Shown piece after piece: positions 18,021-26,839 of a stretch of DNA of 64,000 nucleotides; the first letter of the stretch is position 1; every line of letters starts with the position of its first letter. The notes beneath the pieces are model-generated. The model was not told the origin of the DNA. It did no database searches and saw nothing but the letters and a program-made list of their open reading frames with translations. Origin of the DNA: Avoscillospira_A sp052117125. Lineage in GTDB: Bacteria; Bacillota; Clostridia; Oscillospirales; Oscillospiraceae. The stretch spans positions 62,001-126,000 of the forward strand of contig NZ_JBQKJT010000001.1 of NCBI RefSeq assembly GCF_052117125.1. Reading direction: 5' to 3'. The position numbers and the translations under genes were made by a program.

Positions 18021-18057
18021 AGAAACTCCTTTCTATCTGTCGAATGGTACAGTCTTG

Positions 18058-18367
18058 CGGGCGCTGCCCCGCACCCCGCGATTTTTTGAAAAAAATCGAG
18101 TAAAACTTTCAATAGGACATGGATTCCCGTGGAATCCATGTCCAGAAAATAGTATTCCAGGGGCAGCACTTCTGTAGCCGTACACACGCTCTATCCAACG
18201 CCGCAGCAATGCGAAGCATGGATTCAGAGCCATACCGCAGAAATTTAGCGGCAGAGCGCCAAATCACCAACACAATCTAAGCGATAAAAGTTTACTCGAT
18301 TTTTTCAAAAATCGCAGGGGTCCAGGGGGCGGCGCCCCCGGTCGCCCGTCGCAACGGGCGAAACTCC
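18058..18367. repeat. Paired structured repeats between cdsA and dxr with palindrome c
   Basis: This gap holds two copies facing each other. A plus-oriented partial copy lies at 18058-18110 (GCGATTTTTTGAAAAAAATCG), followed by palindrome c around GGATTCCCGTGGAATCC at 18113-18144 and a tail module CAGCAATGCGAAGCATGGATT at 18203-18223. A full minus-oriented copy at 18285-18365 follows the cdsA stop. It interrupts an otherwise tight essential operon. No gene is seen in it. Confidence 0.88.
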
Positions 18368-18368
18368 T

Positions 18369-19196
18369 TTACCGCAGAATCCACATCGTGAGCAGCAGCC
18401 AGATGCAGGGGGACACGAAGGTGACGCTGTCGAAGCGGTCCAGGATGCCGCCGTGGCCGGGGAGCAATTTGCCGTAGTCCTTGACGCCGAATTCCCGCTT
18501 GATGACGGAGAAGCTTAGGTCGCCCATCTGGCTGATGGCGCTGCCCACGACGCCCAGAATGACGGCCTCCCACCAGGTACATAGATCATAGCCGATGGTC
18601 CAGTGGATGATGGCCCACATGAGGGCCATGCCGAAGACGCCGCCGACGAGACCGCCGATGCCGCCCTCCACGGTCTTTTTGGGGCTGACGTGGGGGGCCA
18701 GCTTGTGTTTGCCGAAGAGCATCCCGGCGAACAGCGCAAACGTATCGCTGCCGAAGGAAATGCAAAGGGGGACAAAGGCCAGGGCCGGGCCCAGCTCATA
18801 GACCAGCCGCAACCGCAGGAGACAGCCCAGCATGGAGGGGAACACCAGGCCCGCAAACAACGCCATGGTCAGATGGCCGAAGGGGATGGCGGTAGGCTTT
18901 CCATAGTTGCCGATGGCCAGGCCGAAAAGGGCGAAGACAAACACCAGGGCCAGCAGCGGCAGGAAACTGCGGTCCAGCCAGGCCGTGGCGTAGATCTCCG
19001 CCGAGACCAAGACCGCCGCCAGGACGCTGGTCCAGCGAAGGGGCCGGTTGTTCACGCCCACGGCGTGGAGCAGCTCGTGGGCGCCCAGGGCGCACATGGC
19101 CGTGACCAGAATGGCCGGGGCCCAATCGGGCATCCACAGCAATACCAGCAGCAGAAACGGAATGCCGACGACGGCAACCATCACACGTTGAAACAC
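18369..19196 (-). CDS. cdsA: Phosphatidate cytidylyltransferase
   Basis: 275 residues, a polytopic membrane protein with about seven segments. The C-terminal CDS signature SQMGDLSFSVIKREFGVKDYGKLLPGHGGILDRFDS (residues about 215-250) is complete, including the metal-binding Asp residues. It makes CDP-diacylglycerol from CTP and phosphatidate, the branch point for phosphatidylglycerol and cardiolipin. It begins 15 bases after uppS, which shares its operon. Confidence 0.97.
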   Translation of the reverse strand: MFQRVMVAVVGIPFLLLVLLWMPDWAPAILVTAMCALGAHELLHAVGVNNRPLRWTSVLAAVLVSAEIYATAWLDRSFLPLLALVFVFALFGLAIGNYGKPTAIPFGHLTMALFAGLVFPSMLGCLLRLRLVYELGPALAFVPLCISFGSDTFALFAGMLFGKHKLAPHVSPKKTVEGGIGGLVGGVFGMALMWAIIHWTIGYDLCTWWEAVILGVVGSAISQMGDLSFSVIKREFGVKDYGKLLPGHGGILDRFDSVTFVSPCIWLLLTMWILR

Positions 19197-19211
19197 TTGC
19201 GTTTCCTCCCC

Positions 19212-19955
19212 TTACTTCTTTTTGACGCCGCCGAAGCGGCGGTCCCGCTGGGCATAGGCCGCCAGGGCCTTGTTGAGTTCCTTTTCGTCGAAGTCGGGCC
19301 ACAGCACATCGGTGAAATAAAACTCGCTGTAGGCCGACTGCCACAGGAGGAAATTGGACAGGCGCAGCTCCCCGCTGGGCCGGATGACCAGGTCCGGATC
19401 GGGAATGCCTGCGGAATCCAGCAGGTTCGAGAACATCCCCTCATTCAAATCGTCGGGGCTGCACTTCCCTGCCGCGCAGTCGGCGGCAAATTTTTTCGCG
19501 GCCCGCAGAATCTCATCCCGACCGCCGTAGTTGAGACAGACGTTGGCCTGGAAGCCCTGGTAATGGGTGGACGTCTCCAGCGTCCGATTGGCCAGCTCCT
19601 GCAATTCCGCCGGAATGCGGCTGAGATCGCCGAAAAAGTTCAGGCGAATCCGGTCCTTTTCCATCTTCTCCAGCGCTTCCAGCAGATACTTCTTCAACAG
19701 GCCCATGATGGCCGATACCTCTTCCTCGGACCGCTTCCAGTTCTCGGTGGAAAAGGCGTACACCGTCAGATGCTCCATGCCAATGTCCCGGCAATAGGTG
19801 GCAATGCGTCGGAAATTCTCGCTGCCGGCGGCATGGCCCGCCGTCCGCGGCAATCCCCGCTTCTGAGCCCAGCGGCCATTGCCGTCGAGGACGATGGCCA
19901 CATGGCGCGGCACCACGACGGGCGCTTCGATGGTTTTTTTCGTAAAAATTCCCAT
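19212..19955 (-). CDS. uppS: Undecaprenyl diphosphate synthase
   Basis: 247 residues; ATG at 19955 follows AAAGGTGAAGAT. HVAIVLDGNGRWA carries the catalytic Asp, and AFSTENWKRS and LVIRPSGELRLSNFLLWQSAYSEFYF are the other conserved blocks of cis-prenyltransferases. It extends farnesyl diphosphate to the C55 lipid carrier for peptidoglycan and teichoic acid synthesis, using the isoprenoids made by the MEP genes in the same cluster. Confidence 0.97.
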   Translation of the reverse strand: MGIFTKKTIEAPVVVPRHVAIVLDGNGRWAQKRGLPRTAGHAAGSENFRRIATYCRDIGMEHLTVYAFSTENWKRSEEEVSAIMGLLKKYLLEALEKMEKDRIRLNFFGDLSRIPAELQELANRTLETSTHYQGFQANVCLNYGGRDEILRAAKKFAADCAAGKCSPDDLNEGMFSNLLDSAGIPDPDLVIRPSGELRLSNFLLWQSAYSEFYFTDVLWPDFDEKELNKALAAYAQRDRRFGGVKKK

Positions 19956-20017
19956 ATCTTCACCTTTCGATGGGAAAGGCCGCCCTACGGCGGCCCCTCT
20001 CCTCATAAATACGGAAC

Positions 20018-20569
20018 TTACAGCTCCATCAGTTCCTTTTCCTTGACCACGCACATATCGTCAATCTTCTTGATATACTTGTCGGTCATGTCCTGCAAGT
20101 CCTTCTCGCACTTCTTCTGGTCGTCCTCGGTGATCTCGCCCTTCTTCTGCTGCTTCTTGAAGGCGTCCATGGCTTCGCGGCGGACATTGCGGATGGCAAC
20201 CTTGGCGTCCTCGCCGTACTTCTTGACCTGCTTGGTCAACTCCTTACGGCGGTCCTCATTGAGCTGGGGAAACACCAGACGAATAATCCGGCCGTCATTC
20301 TGGGGGTTGATGCCCAGATCGGAGGTGAGAATGGCCTTCTCAATGGGCTTGAGCAGGGTGCCGTCCCAGGGCTGAATGACCAGGGTCCGGGCGTCGGGGG
20401 ACGAAATGGACGCCACCTGACCGACGGGAGTATCCACACCATAGTATTCCACACTGATGCGGTCCAGGACCTGGGCGTTGGCGCGGCCGGCGCGAACGGC
20501 GCCGAAGTCGGCGGCCAGAACCTCCAGGGTCTTATCCATCTTATGGCTGTATGCGGAATAATCTGCCAT
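20018..20569 (-). CDS. frr: Ribosome recycling factor
   Basis: 183 residues, the usual length. It has the two-domain RRF pattern with VRAGRANAQVLDRISVEYYG, the central beta domain ISSPDARTLVIQPWD, and the C-terminal helix FKKQQKKGEITEDDQKKCEKDLQ. It splits post-termination ribosomes with EF-G. It starts one base after pyrH, the conserved arrangement in bacteria. Confidence 0.98.
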   Translation of the reverse strand: MADYSAYSHKMDKTLEVLAADFGAVRAGRANAQVLDRISVEYYGVDTPVGQVASISSPDARTLVIQPWDGTLLKPIEKAILTSDLGINPQNDGRIIRLVFPQLNEDRRKELTKQVKKYGEDAKVAIRNVRREAMDAFKKQQKKGEITEDDQKKCEKDLQDMTDKYIKKIDDMCVVKEKELMEL

Positions 20570-20570
20570 G

Positions 20571-21293
20571 TTAAAATTCCTCCTTCACGATAGTACCGAT
20601 TTTCTCACCCATGATGACGCGGTAAATATTCTCCGGGTCCTTGAGGGCGAAGAGCACAATGGGAATGTGGTTGTCCATGGACAGGGATGTTGCCGTGGTG
20701 TCCATGACCATGAGATGCTTGGCCAGAACCTCATCATAGGTGATTTCGTCGTACTTGACGGCGGTGGGGTCCTTGAGGGGATCGGCGCTGTAGACGCCGT
20801 CAATGTTCTTGGCCAGCAAAATCACGTCGGCATCGATTTCCGCAGCGCGGAGTACGGCGCCGGTATCGGTGGAAAAATAGGGGTTGCCGGTGCCGCAGCC
20901 GAAGATGACCACACGGCCCTTTTCCAGATGGCGCAGGGCCTTGCCGCGGATATAGGGCTCGGCAATCTTGTTCATCTCCACCGCCGTCTGGACCCGCACG
21001 GGCACATCCCGCTGCTCCAGACAATCGGCCACGGCCAGACAGTTGATGACGGTGGCCAGCATACCCATCTGGTCGGCACGGACCCGCTCCATCCGGTCGC
21101 CGCCGTCCTTGAGGCCGCGCCAGAAGTTGCCGCCGCCCACGACGACGCCCACCTGGACGCCGGCTTCCACACACTTCTTGATGACGTCGCAGACGCCGCC
21201 GATAACATTGAAGTCCAGTCCGCGGTGCTGGTCACCGGCCAGGGCCTCGCCGCTGATCTTCAAAAGAACGCGTTTATATTTGATTTCACTCAT
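20571..21293 (-). CDS. pyrH: UMP kinase
   Basis: 240 residues with AGGAGAGG before the ATG. KRVLLKISGEALAG is the N-terminal phosphate loop, VVGGGNFWRG and VIFGCGTGNPYFSTDT are the other signatures of the amino-acid-kinase fold. It phosphorylates UMP to UDP. It is the first gene of the minus-strand cluster shown here; the usual upstream rpsB-tsf pair is replaced by the divergent glnS. Confidence 0.98.
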   Translation of the reverse strand: MSEIKYKRVLLKISGEALAGDQHRGLDFNVIGGVCDVIKKCVEAGVQVGVVVGGGNFWRGLKDGGDRMERVRADQMGMLATVINCLAVADCLEQRDVPVRVQTAVEMNKIAEPYIRGKALRHLEKGRVVIFGCGTGNPYFSTDTGAVLRAAEIDADVILLAKNIDGVYSADPLKDPTAVKYDEITYDEVLAKHLMVMDTTATSLSMDNHIPIVLFALKDPENIYRVIMGEKIGTIVKEEF

Positions 21294-21599
21294 AACAGCC
21301 TCTCCTGTTTTCAGTTTCTTACCCTATTCTATAATATCCAGGGCCGATTGAAAAGAGGAAATTTTCATTTCCCGCCGGAGTTTATAGATTATTTACTTTT
21401 TCCCGGCGAAACATGCCGGAACAACCGGAAGTTCCTTTTCTCATTTTTGTAGACGCGCCCACAACCTCCTCCATCCGGAATACCGTGATCTCGCGGTGCA
21501 AAAAATTCATTTCAGGATTGCACCGCCGCGGTCTTTCGGGTATAATATTCCAATACTGACGATTATTACGCCGCTGCGGCGGCGGAGAGGACGGAAACT
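21294..21599. other. Divergent pyrH-glnS intergenic region
   Basis: 306 bases with no gene. It holds the glnS promoter and, on the minus strand, a weaker TTTCAA/TAGAAT pair at about 21317-21344 that could serve pyrH. I looked for a T-box leader before glnS and found no conserved T-box sequence. Confidence 0.6.
21518..21546 (+). promoter_or_regulatory. glnS promoter
   Basis: TTGCAC (21518-21523) and a perfect TATAAT (21541-21546) with a 17-bp spacer, about 54 bases before the start codon. Confidence 0.85.
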
Positions 21600-23288
21600 A
21601 TGGCAGAAGAAATCAAGACCCCGGAATACCGCAACTTTATCCACGCCTTCATCGACGAGGACATTGCCGCCGGCGGTCAATATGAGGGTATGACCGTGCA
21701 CACCCGGTTCCCGCCGGAGCCTAACGGCTATCTGCACATCGGCCACTGCAAGGCCCTGGTCATCGACTTCGGCACCGCCGAGAAGTACAACGGCCTGTGC
21801 AACCTCCGCATGGACGACACCAATCCCACCAAGGAGGATGTGGAATATGTGGAAGCCATCCAGGAGGATATCCGCTGGCTGGGCTTCGACTGGGGCGACC
21901 GGTTCTTCTACGCCTCGGATTACTTTGAGAAGATGTACGAGTGCGCCGTGGACCTCATTAAAAAAGGTCTGGCCTACGTCTGCCAGCTGACCCCCGAGCA
22001 GATGCGGGACATGCGCGGCGATGTGGGCACCCCCGCCCAGAGCCCCTATCGGGACCGGCCCATGGAAGAGAGCCTGGACCTGTTCCAGCGTATGCGGGCC
22101 GGGGAGTTCCCCGACGGCGCCATGACGCTGCGGGCCAAGATCGATCTGGCCTCCGGCAACTTCAATATGCGCGACCCGGTCATCTACCGCATCAACCACA
22201 AGCACCACCACCGTCAGGGGGACAAGTGGTGCATCTACCCCATGTACGACTTCGCCCACCCCATCGAGGACGCCCTGGAGGGTATCACCCATTCCCTGTG
22301 CTCCCTGGAGTTTGAGGCCCACCGGCCCCTCTACAACTGGGTGGTGGACAACTGCGACCTGCCCGCCAAGCCCCGGCAGATCGAGTTTGCCCGTCTGGGC
22401 ATCGATCACACGGTCATGTCCAAGCGGAAGCTGAGAGCCTTGGTGGAGGACGGCAAGGTGGCCGGTTGGGATGACCCCCGAATGCCCACCCTCTGCGGTC
22501 TGCGCCGCCGTGGCTACACCCCCGCCTCCATCCGCAATTTCTGCGAGCGCATCGGCGTGGCCAAGTCCGCCTCCACCGTGGAATACGCGTTCCTGGAGCA
22601 CTGTCTCCGGGAGGATCTCAACGAGACGGCCCGCCGCGTCATGGCGGTTCTGCGGCCCGTCAAGCTGGTCATCACCAACTACCCCGAGGGCCAGACCGAG
22701 ACCTTCACCGTGGAGAACCATCCCAACGACCCTGCCGCCGGCAGCCGGGAAGTGTCCTTCTCCCGGGAGCTGTATGTGGAGGCCGACGACTTCCTCACTG
22801 AGCCAGTGCCCAAATTCAAGCGTCTCTACCCCGACGGCCCCGAGTGCCGCCTGAAGGGCGCGTATCTGATCCGCTGCACCGGTTACAAGACCGACGATGC
22901 GGGCAATGTCACGGAGATTGAGGCCGTCTACGACCCCGACAGCCGCGGCGGCGACCCCGCCGACGGCCGCAAGGTCAAGGGCGCTACCATCCACTGGGTG
23001 GACGCCGCCACCTGCCGCACCGCCGAGGTCCGTCTGTACGAAAACCTGTTTGCCGACGCCGAACCCGACGCGGGCGACAAGGATTTTCTGGAGTGCCTGA
23101 ACCCCCATTCCCTGGAGGTCCTCACCGACTGCAAGGTGGAAGCCGCTTTGGCCAATACCCAGCCCGCCGACCGCTTCCAGTTCATGCGCCTGGGCTACTT
23201 CTGCGCCGACTCCAAGGATTCCACCCCGGACCATTTGGTGTTCAACCGCGCCGTCAGCCTGAAAGACAGCTTCAAGCCCAGCAAGTAA
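21600..23288 (+). CDS. glnS: Glutaminyl-tRNA synthetase
   Basis: 562 residues. The class I signatures are HIGH in PEPNGYLHIGHCKA and the KMSKS variant VMSKRKL. RMDDTNPTKED and the C-terminal anticodon-binding beta barrels (DSRGGDPADGRKVKGATIHWVDA) identify a glutamine enzyme rather than a GltX. Having GlnRS means this organism can charge tRNA-Gln directly, which many Firmicutes cannot; the gene is known from several Clostridia. The start follows GGAGAGGACGGAAACT. Confidence 0.97.
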   Translation: MAEEIKTPEYRNFIHAFIDEDIAAGGQYEGMTVHTRFPPEPNGYLHIGHCKALVIDFGTAEKYNGLCNLRMDDTNPTKEDVEYVEAIQEDIRWLGFDWGDRFFYASDYFEKMYECAVDLIKKGLAYVCQLTPEQMRDMRGDVGTPAQSPYRDRPMEESLDLFQRMRAGEFPDGAMTLRAKIDLASGNFNMRDPVIYRINHKHHHRQGDKWCIYPMYDFAHPIEDALEGITHSLCSLEFEAHRPLYNWVVDNCDLPAKPRQIEFARLGIDHTVMSKRKLRALVEDGKVAGWDDPRMPTLCGLRRRGYTPASIRNFCERIGVAKSASTVEYAFLEHCLREDLNETARRVMAVLRPVKLVITNYPEGQTETFTVENHPNDPAAGSREVSFSRELYVEADDFLTEPVPKFKRLYPDGPECRLKGAYLIRCTGYKTDDAGNVTEIEAVYDPDSRGGDPADGRKVKGATIHWVDAATCRTAEVRLYENLFADAEPDAGDKDFLECLNPHSLEVLTDCKVEAALANTQPADRFQFMRLGYFCADSKDSTPDHLVFNRAVSLKDSFKPSK

Positions 23289-23294
23289 GGGGAC

Positions 23295-23795
23295 TTTTTC
23301 CGGGGGCTCTGCCCCCATACCCCCGCGATTTTTTGTATCAGGCAATCCGACACCCGTGTGTCTGCGGTTGTCGCTGGGCCTTTTCCGCCATAGCTGCGGT
23401 GTGGCTTTTTGCCATACATCCAGTATGGCTGCAAATCCACACCTTGCTCTGACGAAAAAAACTCACCGACAACTCTTGCCAACGGGTATCAGACTGCCCA
23501 AAATCGAGTAAAACTTTCAATGGCCCTGGATTCCCACGGAATCCAGGGCCAGAACTGTTTATATAGGGGTATCCGTGCAAGTGTACCGGCGGGGCTGAGG
23601 GGCCTTTGGCCCTCCCACCGCAACAATGCGAAGCATGGATTGAGGGCGCTGCCGCACCCATTCCGAGCCACCGCACCAAACCACTAAAATAACACTCCCC
23701 CAAAATTAAAAAGTTTTACTCGATTTTTTTCAAAAAATCGCAGGGGTCCAGGGGGCGGCGCCCCCGGTCGCCCCGCGCACGGGGCGAAATCCCCA
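23295..23795. repeat. Convergent structured repeats with nested insertion and palindrome d
   Basis: This 521-base gap between convergent genes holds a plus-oriented copy after glnS (23301-23335 and 23501-23518) that is split by a 165-bp insertion. It also holds palindrome d (GGCCCTGGATTCCCACGG and its partner, 23520-23552), the tail module with CGCAACAATGCGAAGCATGG (23620-23640), and a minus-oriented copy (23708-23792) after the GH25 gene. No gene is supported. Confidence 0.88.
23336..23500. mobile_element. MITE-like 165-bp element inserted in a repeat hairpin
   Basis: The A/T hairpin GCGATTTTTTG...AAATCGAG seen intact elsewhere is here cut open. The inserted DNA has imperfect terminal inverted repeats GGCAATCCGACACCCGTG and, on the other strand, GGCAGTCTGATACCCGTT. 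It also has an internal GCCATAC/GTATGGC hairpin. It encodes no protein. A small non-autonomous element is the simplest reading. Confidence 0.65.
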
Positions 23796-23809
23796 CGAAC
23801 CGGGCTTCC

Positions 23810-24682
23810 CTATTGCTCCGGCTCCCAGAAGCTGAGGTTCAGGTCCACGCCGCCCTCGATGCCGGAGACGGTGCCTTCGTTGGTGTACTGCCACATTTTG
23901 AAATCGTAGACAAAGTCCGGGGCGCTGCCGTATTCGGCCAGCCAGAAGACATAATCGGTCAATTCCGGCAGCATGAACCACTGATAACCGAAAATCTGGT
24001 TAAAATAGATACCGGCCGTATATCCGGCGGCTTCAATTTCCGCACAGAACGCCTTGGCGCAGTCGGTGAGCTGCTGCTGGGTCATGTTGGCGGTACGGGC
24101 GTGGGGCTGGCCCACATCCTCCCAGTCGAACACAATGGGATAGGTGATATTCAGGCCCTCGATGGCCCGCAGGACGATGTCGGCTTCCTCCCGGGCCTCC
24201 TCCGGGGTGATGGCCTGGGAGAAGAAATAGACGCCCACGGCGATGCCATTCTCCCTGGCTCCGGCCACATTGTCATAAAATTTCGCGTCCAGCGAGGTCG
24301 TGCCTTCGGTGTAGCCCCGGTAGCCCACCCGCAGCATGGCGTACTCCACACCGTCGGAGGCCACAGCGGCCCAGTCAATTGTCCCCTGATGGTCCGAAAC
24401 GTCAATACCACGGTGGGCTGTCTCCGGACCATCGTATACCAGATAACTGCCGTCCCAACGGAACGCGTCGGCGTCATACTCGTTGACCGGCAGGCCGGGA
24501 ATCAGTTCTGTAGGATGCCAGGGCTCGTCCGTTTCCACCGTCTCCGGTTCCGGCTCCGGCTCGTTCCGCAGGTACCGGCCCACCAGCTCAAACGCGCCGA
24601 AGAGGACGCCGAAGATCACGGCCACCACAATAAAAATCAGCAAAATCGTTGCGGGCGGTGTGCTACGCCGCTTTTTTCGCAT
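23810..24682 (-). CDS. GH25 lysozyme-type muramidase, membrane-anchored
   Basis: 290 residues from ATG at 24682 (AAAGGTGG upstream). A basic start, one membrane segment (about 12-36), an acidic Pro/Glu-rich linker, then a GH25 domain from about residue 90. Key residues appear in RGIDVSDHQGTIDW and PIVFDWEDVG. The family hydrolyses the beta-1,4 bond of peptidoglycan. It is probably a wall-remodelling enzyme, with no phage context. Confidence 0.93.
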   Translation of the reverse strand: MRKKRRSTPPATILLIFIVVAVIFGVLFGAFELVGRYLRNEPEPEPETVETDEPWHPTELIPGLPVNEYDADAFRWDGSYLVYDGPETAHRGIDVSDHQGTIDWAAVASDGVEYAMLRVGYRGYTEGTTSLDAKFYDNVAGARENGIAVGVYFFSQAITPEEAREEADIVLRAIEGLNITYPIVFDWEDVGQPHARTANMTQQQLTDCAKAFCAEIEAAGYTAGIYFNQIFGYQWFMLPELTDYVFWLAEYGSAPDFVYDFKMWQYTNEGTVSGIEGGVDLNLSFWEPEQ

Positions 24683-24759
24683 GTTCTCGACCACCTTTCC
24701 CCGACAGTATACCACAAACGAGCCTATTCGCCAAGTTTTTTGCAATTTTCAAAAATCCA

Positions 24760-24788
24760 TTGTGTATTTCGGTCATTTATTGTAGAAT
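24760..24788 (+). promoter_or_regulatory. Promoter of the capA-like gene
   Basis: TTGTGT (24760-24765) and TAGAAT (24783-24788), 17 bp apart. Confidence 0.6.
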
Positions 24789-24821
24789 AGTATCAAAGTA
24801 TAGCATGAAGGAGGTACTCCT

Positions 24822-26204
24822 ATGGCTGATTTTGATTATAACCCCTCCGACTATGAGCGCAATGAACAGCGCCTGGAGGCTCGCCGTCTCAAACGCATTG
24901 AGGCCAAACGGCGGCGCATTATCCGCCAACGCATCATCCTGGGCCTGGCCGCCCTGGTGATTCTTCTGATCATCGTTCTCGTTGCCCGCGGCTGCGGCGG
25001 CGACAAAACGCCTCCCGCCGACAACGATACCCAGCAGCAGACGCAGCAGCAGGACACCAACGACACCCCGGCCCTGCCCACTTCCTCTACGGCCACCCTC
25101 TCCGCCGTGGGCGATATCATGATCTACGACGCCCAGCTGGCCGACGCCAAGGAAGCCGACGGCACCTACAACTTCCTGCCGGCTCTGGCCCCCGTCAGTT
25201 CCCTGCTGACGGCCGCCGATGTGACCGTGGCCAACTTCGAGGCCAACTTCGCCGGAGAACCCGCCGGATATCCCTATTTCCGGGCGCCCGAATCCCTGGC
25301 TACCACCTTGGCCGGTCTCGGCGTGGATATCCTGCAAACGGCCAACACCTATTCCATCCAGAACGGTATGGCGGGACTGCAAAGCACCGTCCAGGTCATC
25401 CGGGAGAACGGTATGTCCTCTCTGGGCACCTATCTGTCCTCTGAGGATAAGACGGAGAATCAAGTGGTGGTCAAGGAGGTCAACGGCATCCGTATGGCCT
25501 TTATCGGCTTCACCAAGGGCGTCAACAACCTGACGGTCCCCGAAGGATCGGAATACAGCGTGGACCTGCTGTACACCGATTACGCCACCACCTATAACAC
25601 CGTCAACACCGCAGGCATCACCGCCGCCGTGGAAGCCGCCAAGGCCAAGGACCCCGACGTGATTGTGGCCATGGTCCACTGGGGCAGCGAATACGAGACG
25701 GAAATCAGCGCTACCCAGAAGCAGATCACCAATACCCTGGCCCAGAACGGCGTGGACGTCATCATCGGCAGCCATCCCCACATCGTGGGCAAGATGGAGA
25801 TGCAGACCGTCACCGTGGACGGCAAGGAAAAGCAGGTCTTTGTGGCCTACTCCCTGGGCAACTTCATGGGGGCCATGAACCGCGACAGCACCGATGTCAA
25901 TGAGAGCGTTGTGCTCAATCTGGAATTCACCAAGACCAACGACAGCACCACCATTTCCAAAGCGGAATATGTGCCTATCTACTTCTTTGATAACGGAGAA
26001 TCGGCCATCAACCGCTATGAAATCCGGGGTATTTATGACGTTCTGAACGGCAACCCCACGGAGGAGGTCAAGACGGCCATGGAGGCCGCGCTGGAGCATC
26101 TGGCCACCAACACCGAATCCACCTACGCCGCTCCCAACACAGCAGCCGCTCCCACGACCACCGATGACGGCGGCACCACCGACAGCGAGGTACCGGCAGA
26201 ATGA
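24822..26204 (+). CDS. CapA-family protein (metallophosphatase-like)
   Basis: 460 residues. A highly charged cytoplasmic start is followed by one membrane segment (about 42-60) and a Gln/Thr linker, then a CapA/PGA_cap domain from about residue 85. AVGDIMIYDAQL, VANFEANF, MVHWGSEYE and IGSHPHIVGKME carry the metal-binding Asp, Asn and His residues of the calcineurin-like fold. CapA proteins act in poly-gamma-glutamate or other surface polymer assembly. No other cap genes are near, so the polymer is unknown. It overlaps the next gene by ATGA. Confidence 0.88.
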   Translation: MADFDYNPSDYERNEQRLEARRLKRIEAKRRRIIRQRIILGLAALVILLIIVLVARGCGGDKTPPADNDTQQQTQQQDTNDTPALPTSSTATLSAVGDIMIYDAQLADAKEADGTYNFLPALAPVSSLLTAADVTVANFEANFAGEPAGYPYFRAPESLATTLAGLGVDILQTANTYSIQNGMAGLQSTVQVIRENGMSSLGTYLSSEDKTENQVVVKEVNGIRMAFIGFTKGVNNLTVPEGSEYSVDLLYTDYATTYNTVNTAGITAAVEAAKAKDPDVIVAMVHWGSEYETEISATQKQITNTLAQNGVDVIIGSHPHIVGKMEMQTVTVDGKEKQVFVAYSLGNFMGAMNRDSTDVNESVVLNLEFTKTNDSTTISKAEYVPIYFFDNGESAINRYEIRGIYDVLNGNPTEEVKTAMEAALEHLATNTESTYAAPNTAAAPTTTDDGGTTDSEVPAE

Positions 26205-26686
26205 AACGACAAGGCTATATCAACTGGGATGAATACTTTATGGGCGTTGCCATGCTGGCTGCCAAGCGGTCCAAGGACCCCAACACCCAGGTGGGCGCCT
26301 GCATCGTCAGCCCCGACAACATCATCCTTTCCACCGGCTACAACGGGTTCCCCAAGGGGTGCAGCGACGACGAATTTCCCTGGGAACGGGACGGCGACGA
26401 CACCAAATACCCCTTTGTGGTCCACGCGGAGCTGAACGCCATTCTCAACTGCAACGGCAAAAGTCTCAAGGACGCCTCCATTTATGTGGCCCTGTTCCCC
26501 TGCAATGAGTGCGCCAAGGCCATCATCCAATCGGGTATCCGGGAGGTGGTATATCTGTCGGACAAGTACGCTTCGACAGCCGCCACCCTGGCTTCCAAAC
26601 GGATGATGGACGCCGCCGGCGTCACCTACCGTCAGCTGATTCCCTCCATCGACAGCATCACCCTGGATTTCCGGGTGGAGGCGTAA
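26201..26686 (+). CDS. dCMP deaminase
   Basis: 161 residues. The zinc-dependent cytidine deaminase fold has HAELNAILN with catalytic Glu and PCNECAKAI with the two zinc Cys. WDEYFMGVAMLAAKRSKDPNTQVGACIV is the ComEB-like N-terminus. It makes dUMP for thymidylate synthesis. It is translationally coupled to the CapA gene, without an obvious functional link. Confidence 0.95.
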   Translation: MKRQGYINWDEYFMGVAMLAAKRSKDPNTQVGACIVSPDNIILSTGYNGFPKGCSDDEFPWERDGDDTKYPFVVHAELNAILNCNGKSLKDASIYVALFPCNECAKAIIQSGIREVVYLSDKYASTAATLASKRMMDAAGVTYRQLIPSIDSITLDFRVEA

Positions 26687-26689
26687 AGA

Positions 26690-26832
26690 GGGTGTTTCGC
26701 CCGCTGCGGCGGGCGGGTGTTTCGCGCCTTGTGAGGCGCGACCGGGGGCGCTGCCCCCTGGACCCCCGCGATTTTTTGAAAAAATCGAGTAAAACTTTCA
26801 ATGGCCCCGGATTCCCATGGAATCCGGGGCCA
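26690..26832 (+). repeat. Structured intergenic repeat 3' of dCMP deaminase, palindrome e
   Basis: Two hairpin units in tandem (CGCCCGCTGCGGCGGGCG, then CGCGCCTTGTGAGGCGCG), the GGGGGCGCTGCCCCC stem and the hairpin CGATTTTTTGAAAAAATCG. Then comes palindrome e, TGGCCCCGGATTCCC and its partner at 26802-26832. The orientation is the same as the gene it follows. Confidence 0.9.
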
Positions 26833-26839
26833 GTTTGTT

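Noticed and set aside
21294..21599. T-box riboswitch before glnS
   Set aside because: No T-box consensus, specifier stem or antiterminator could be found; an ordinary promoter explains the region.
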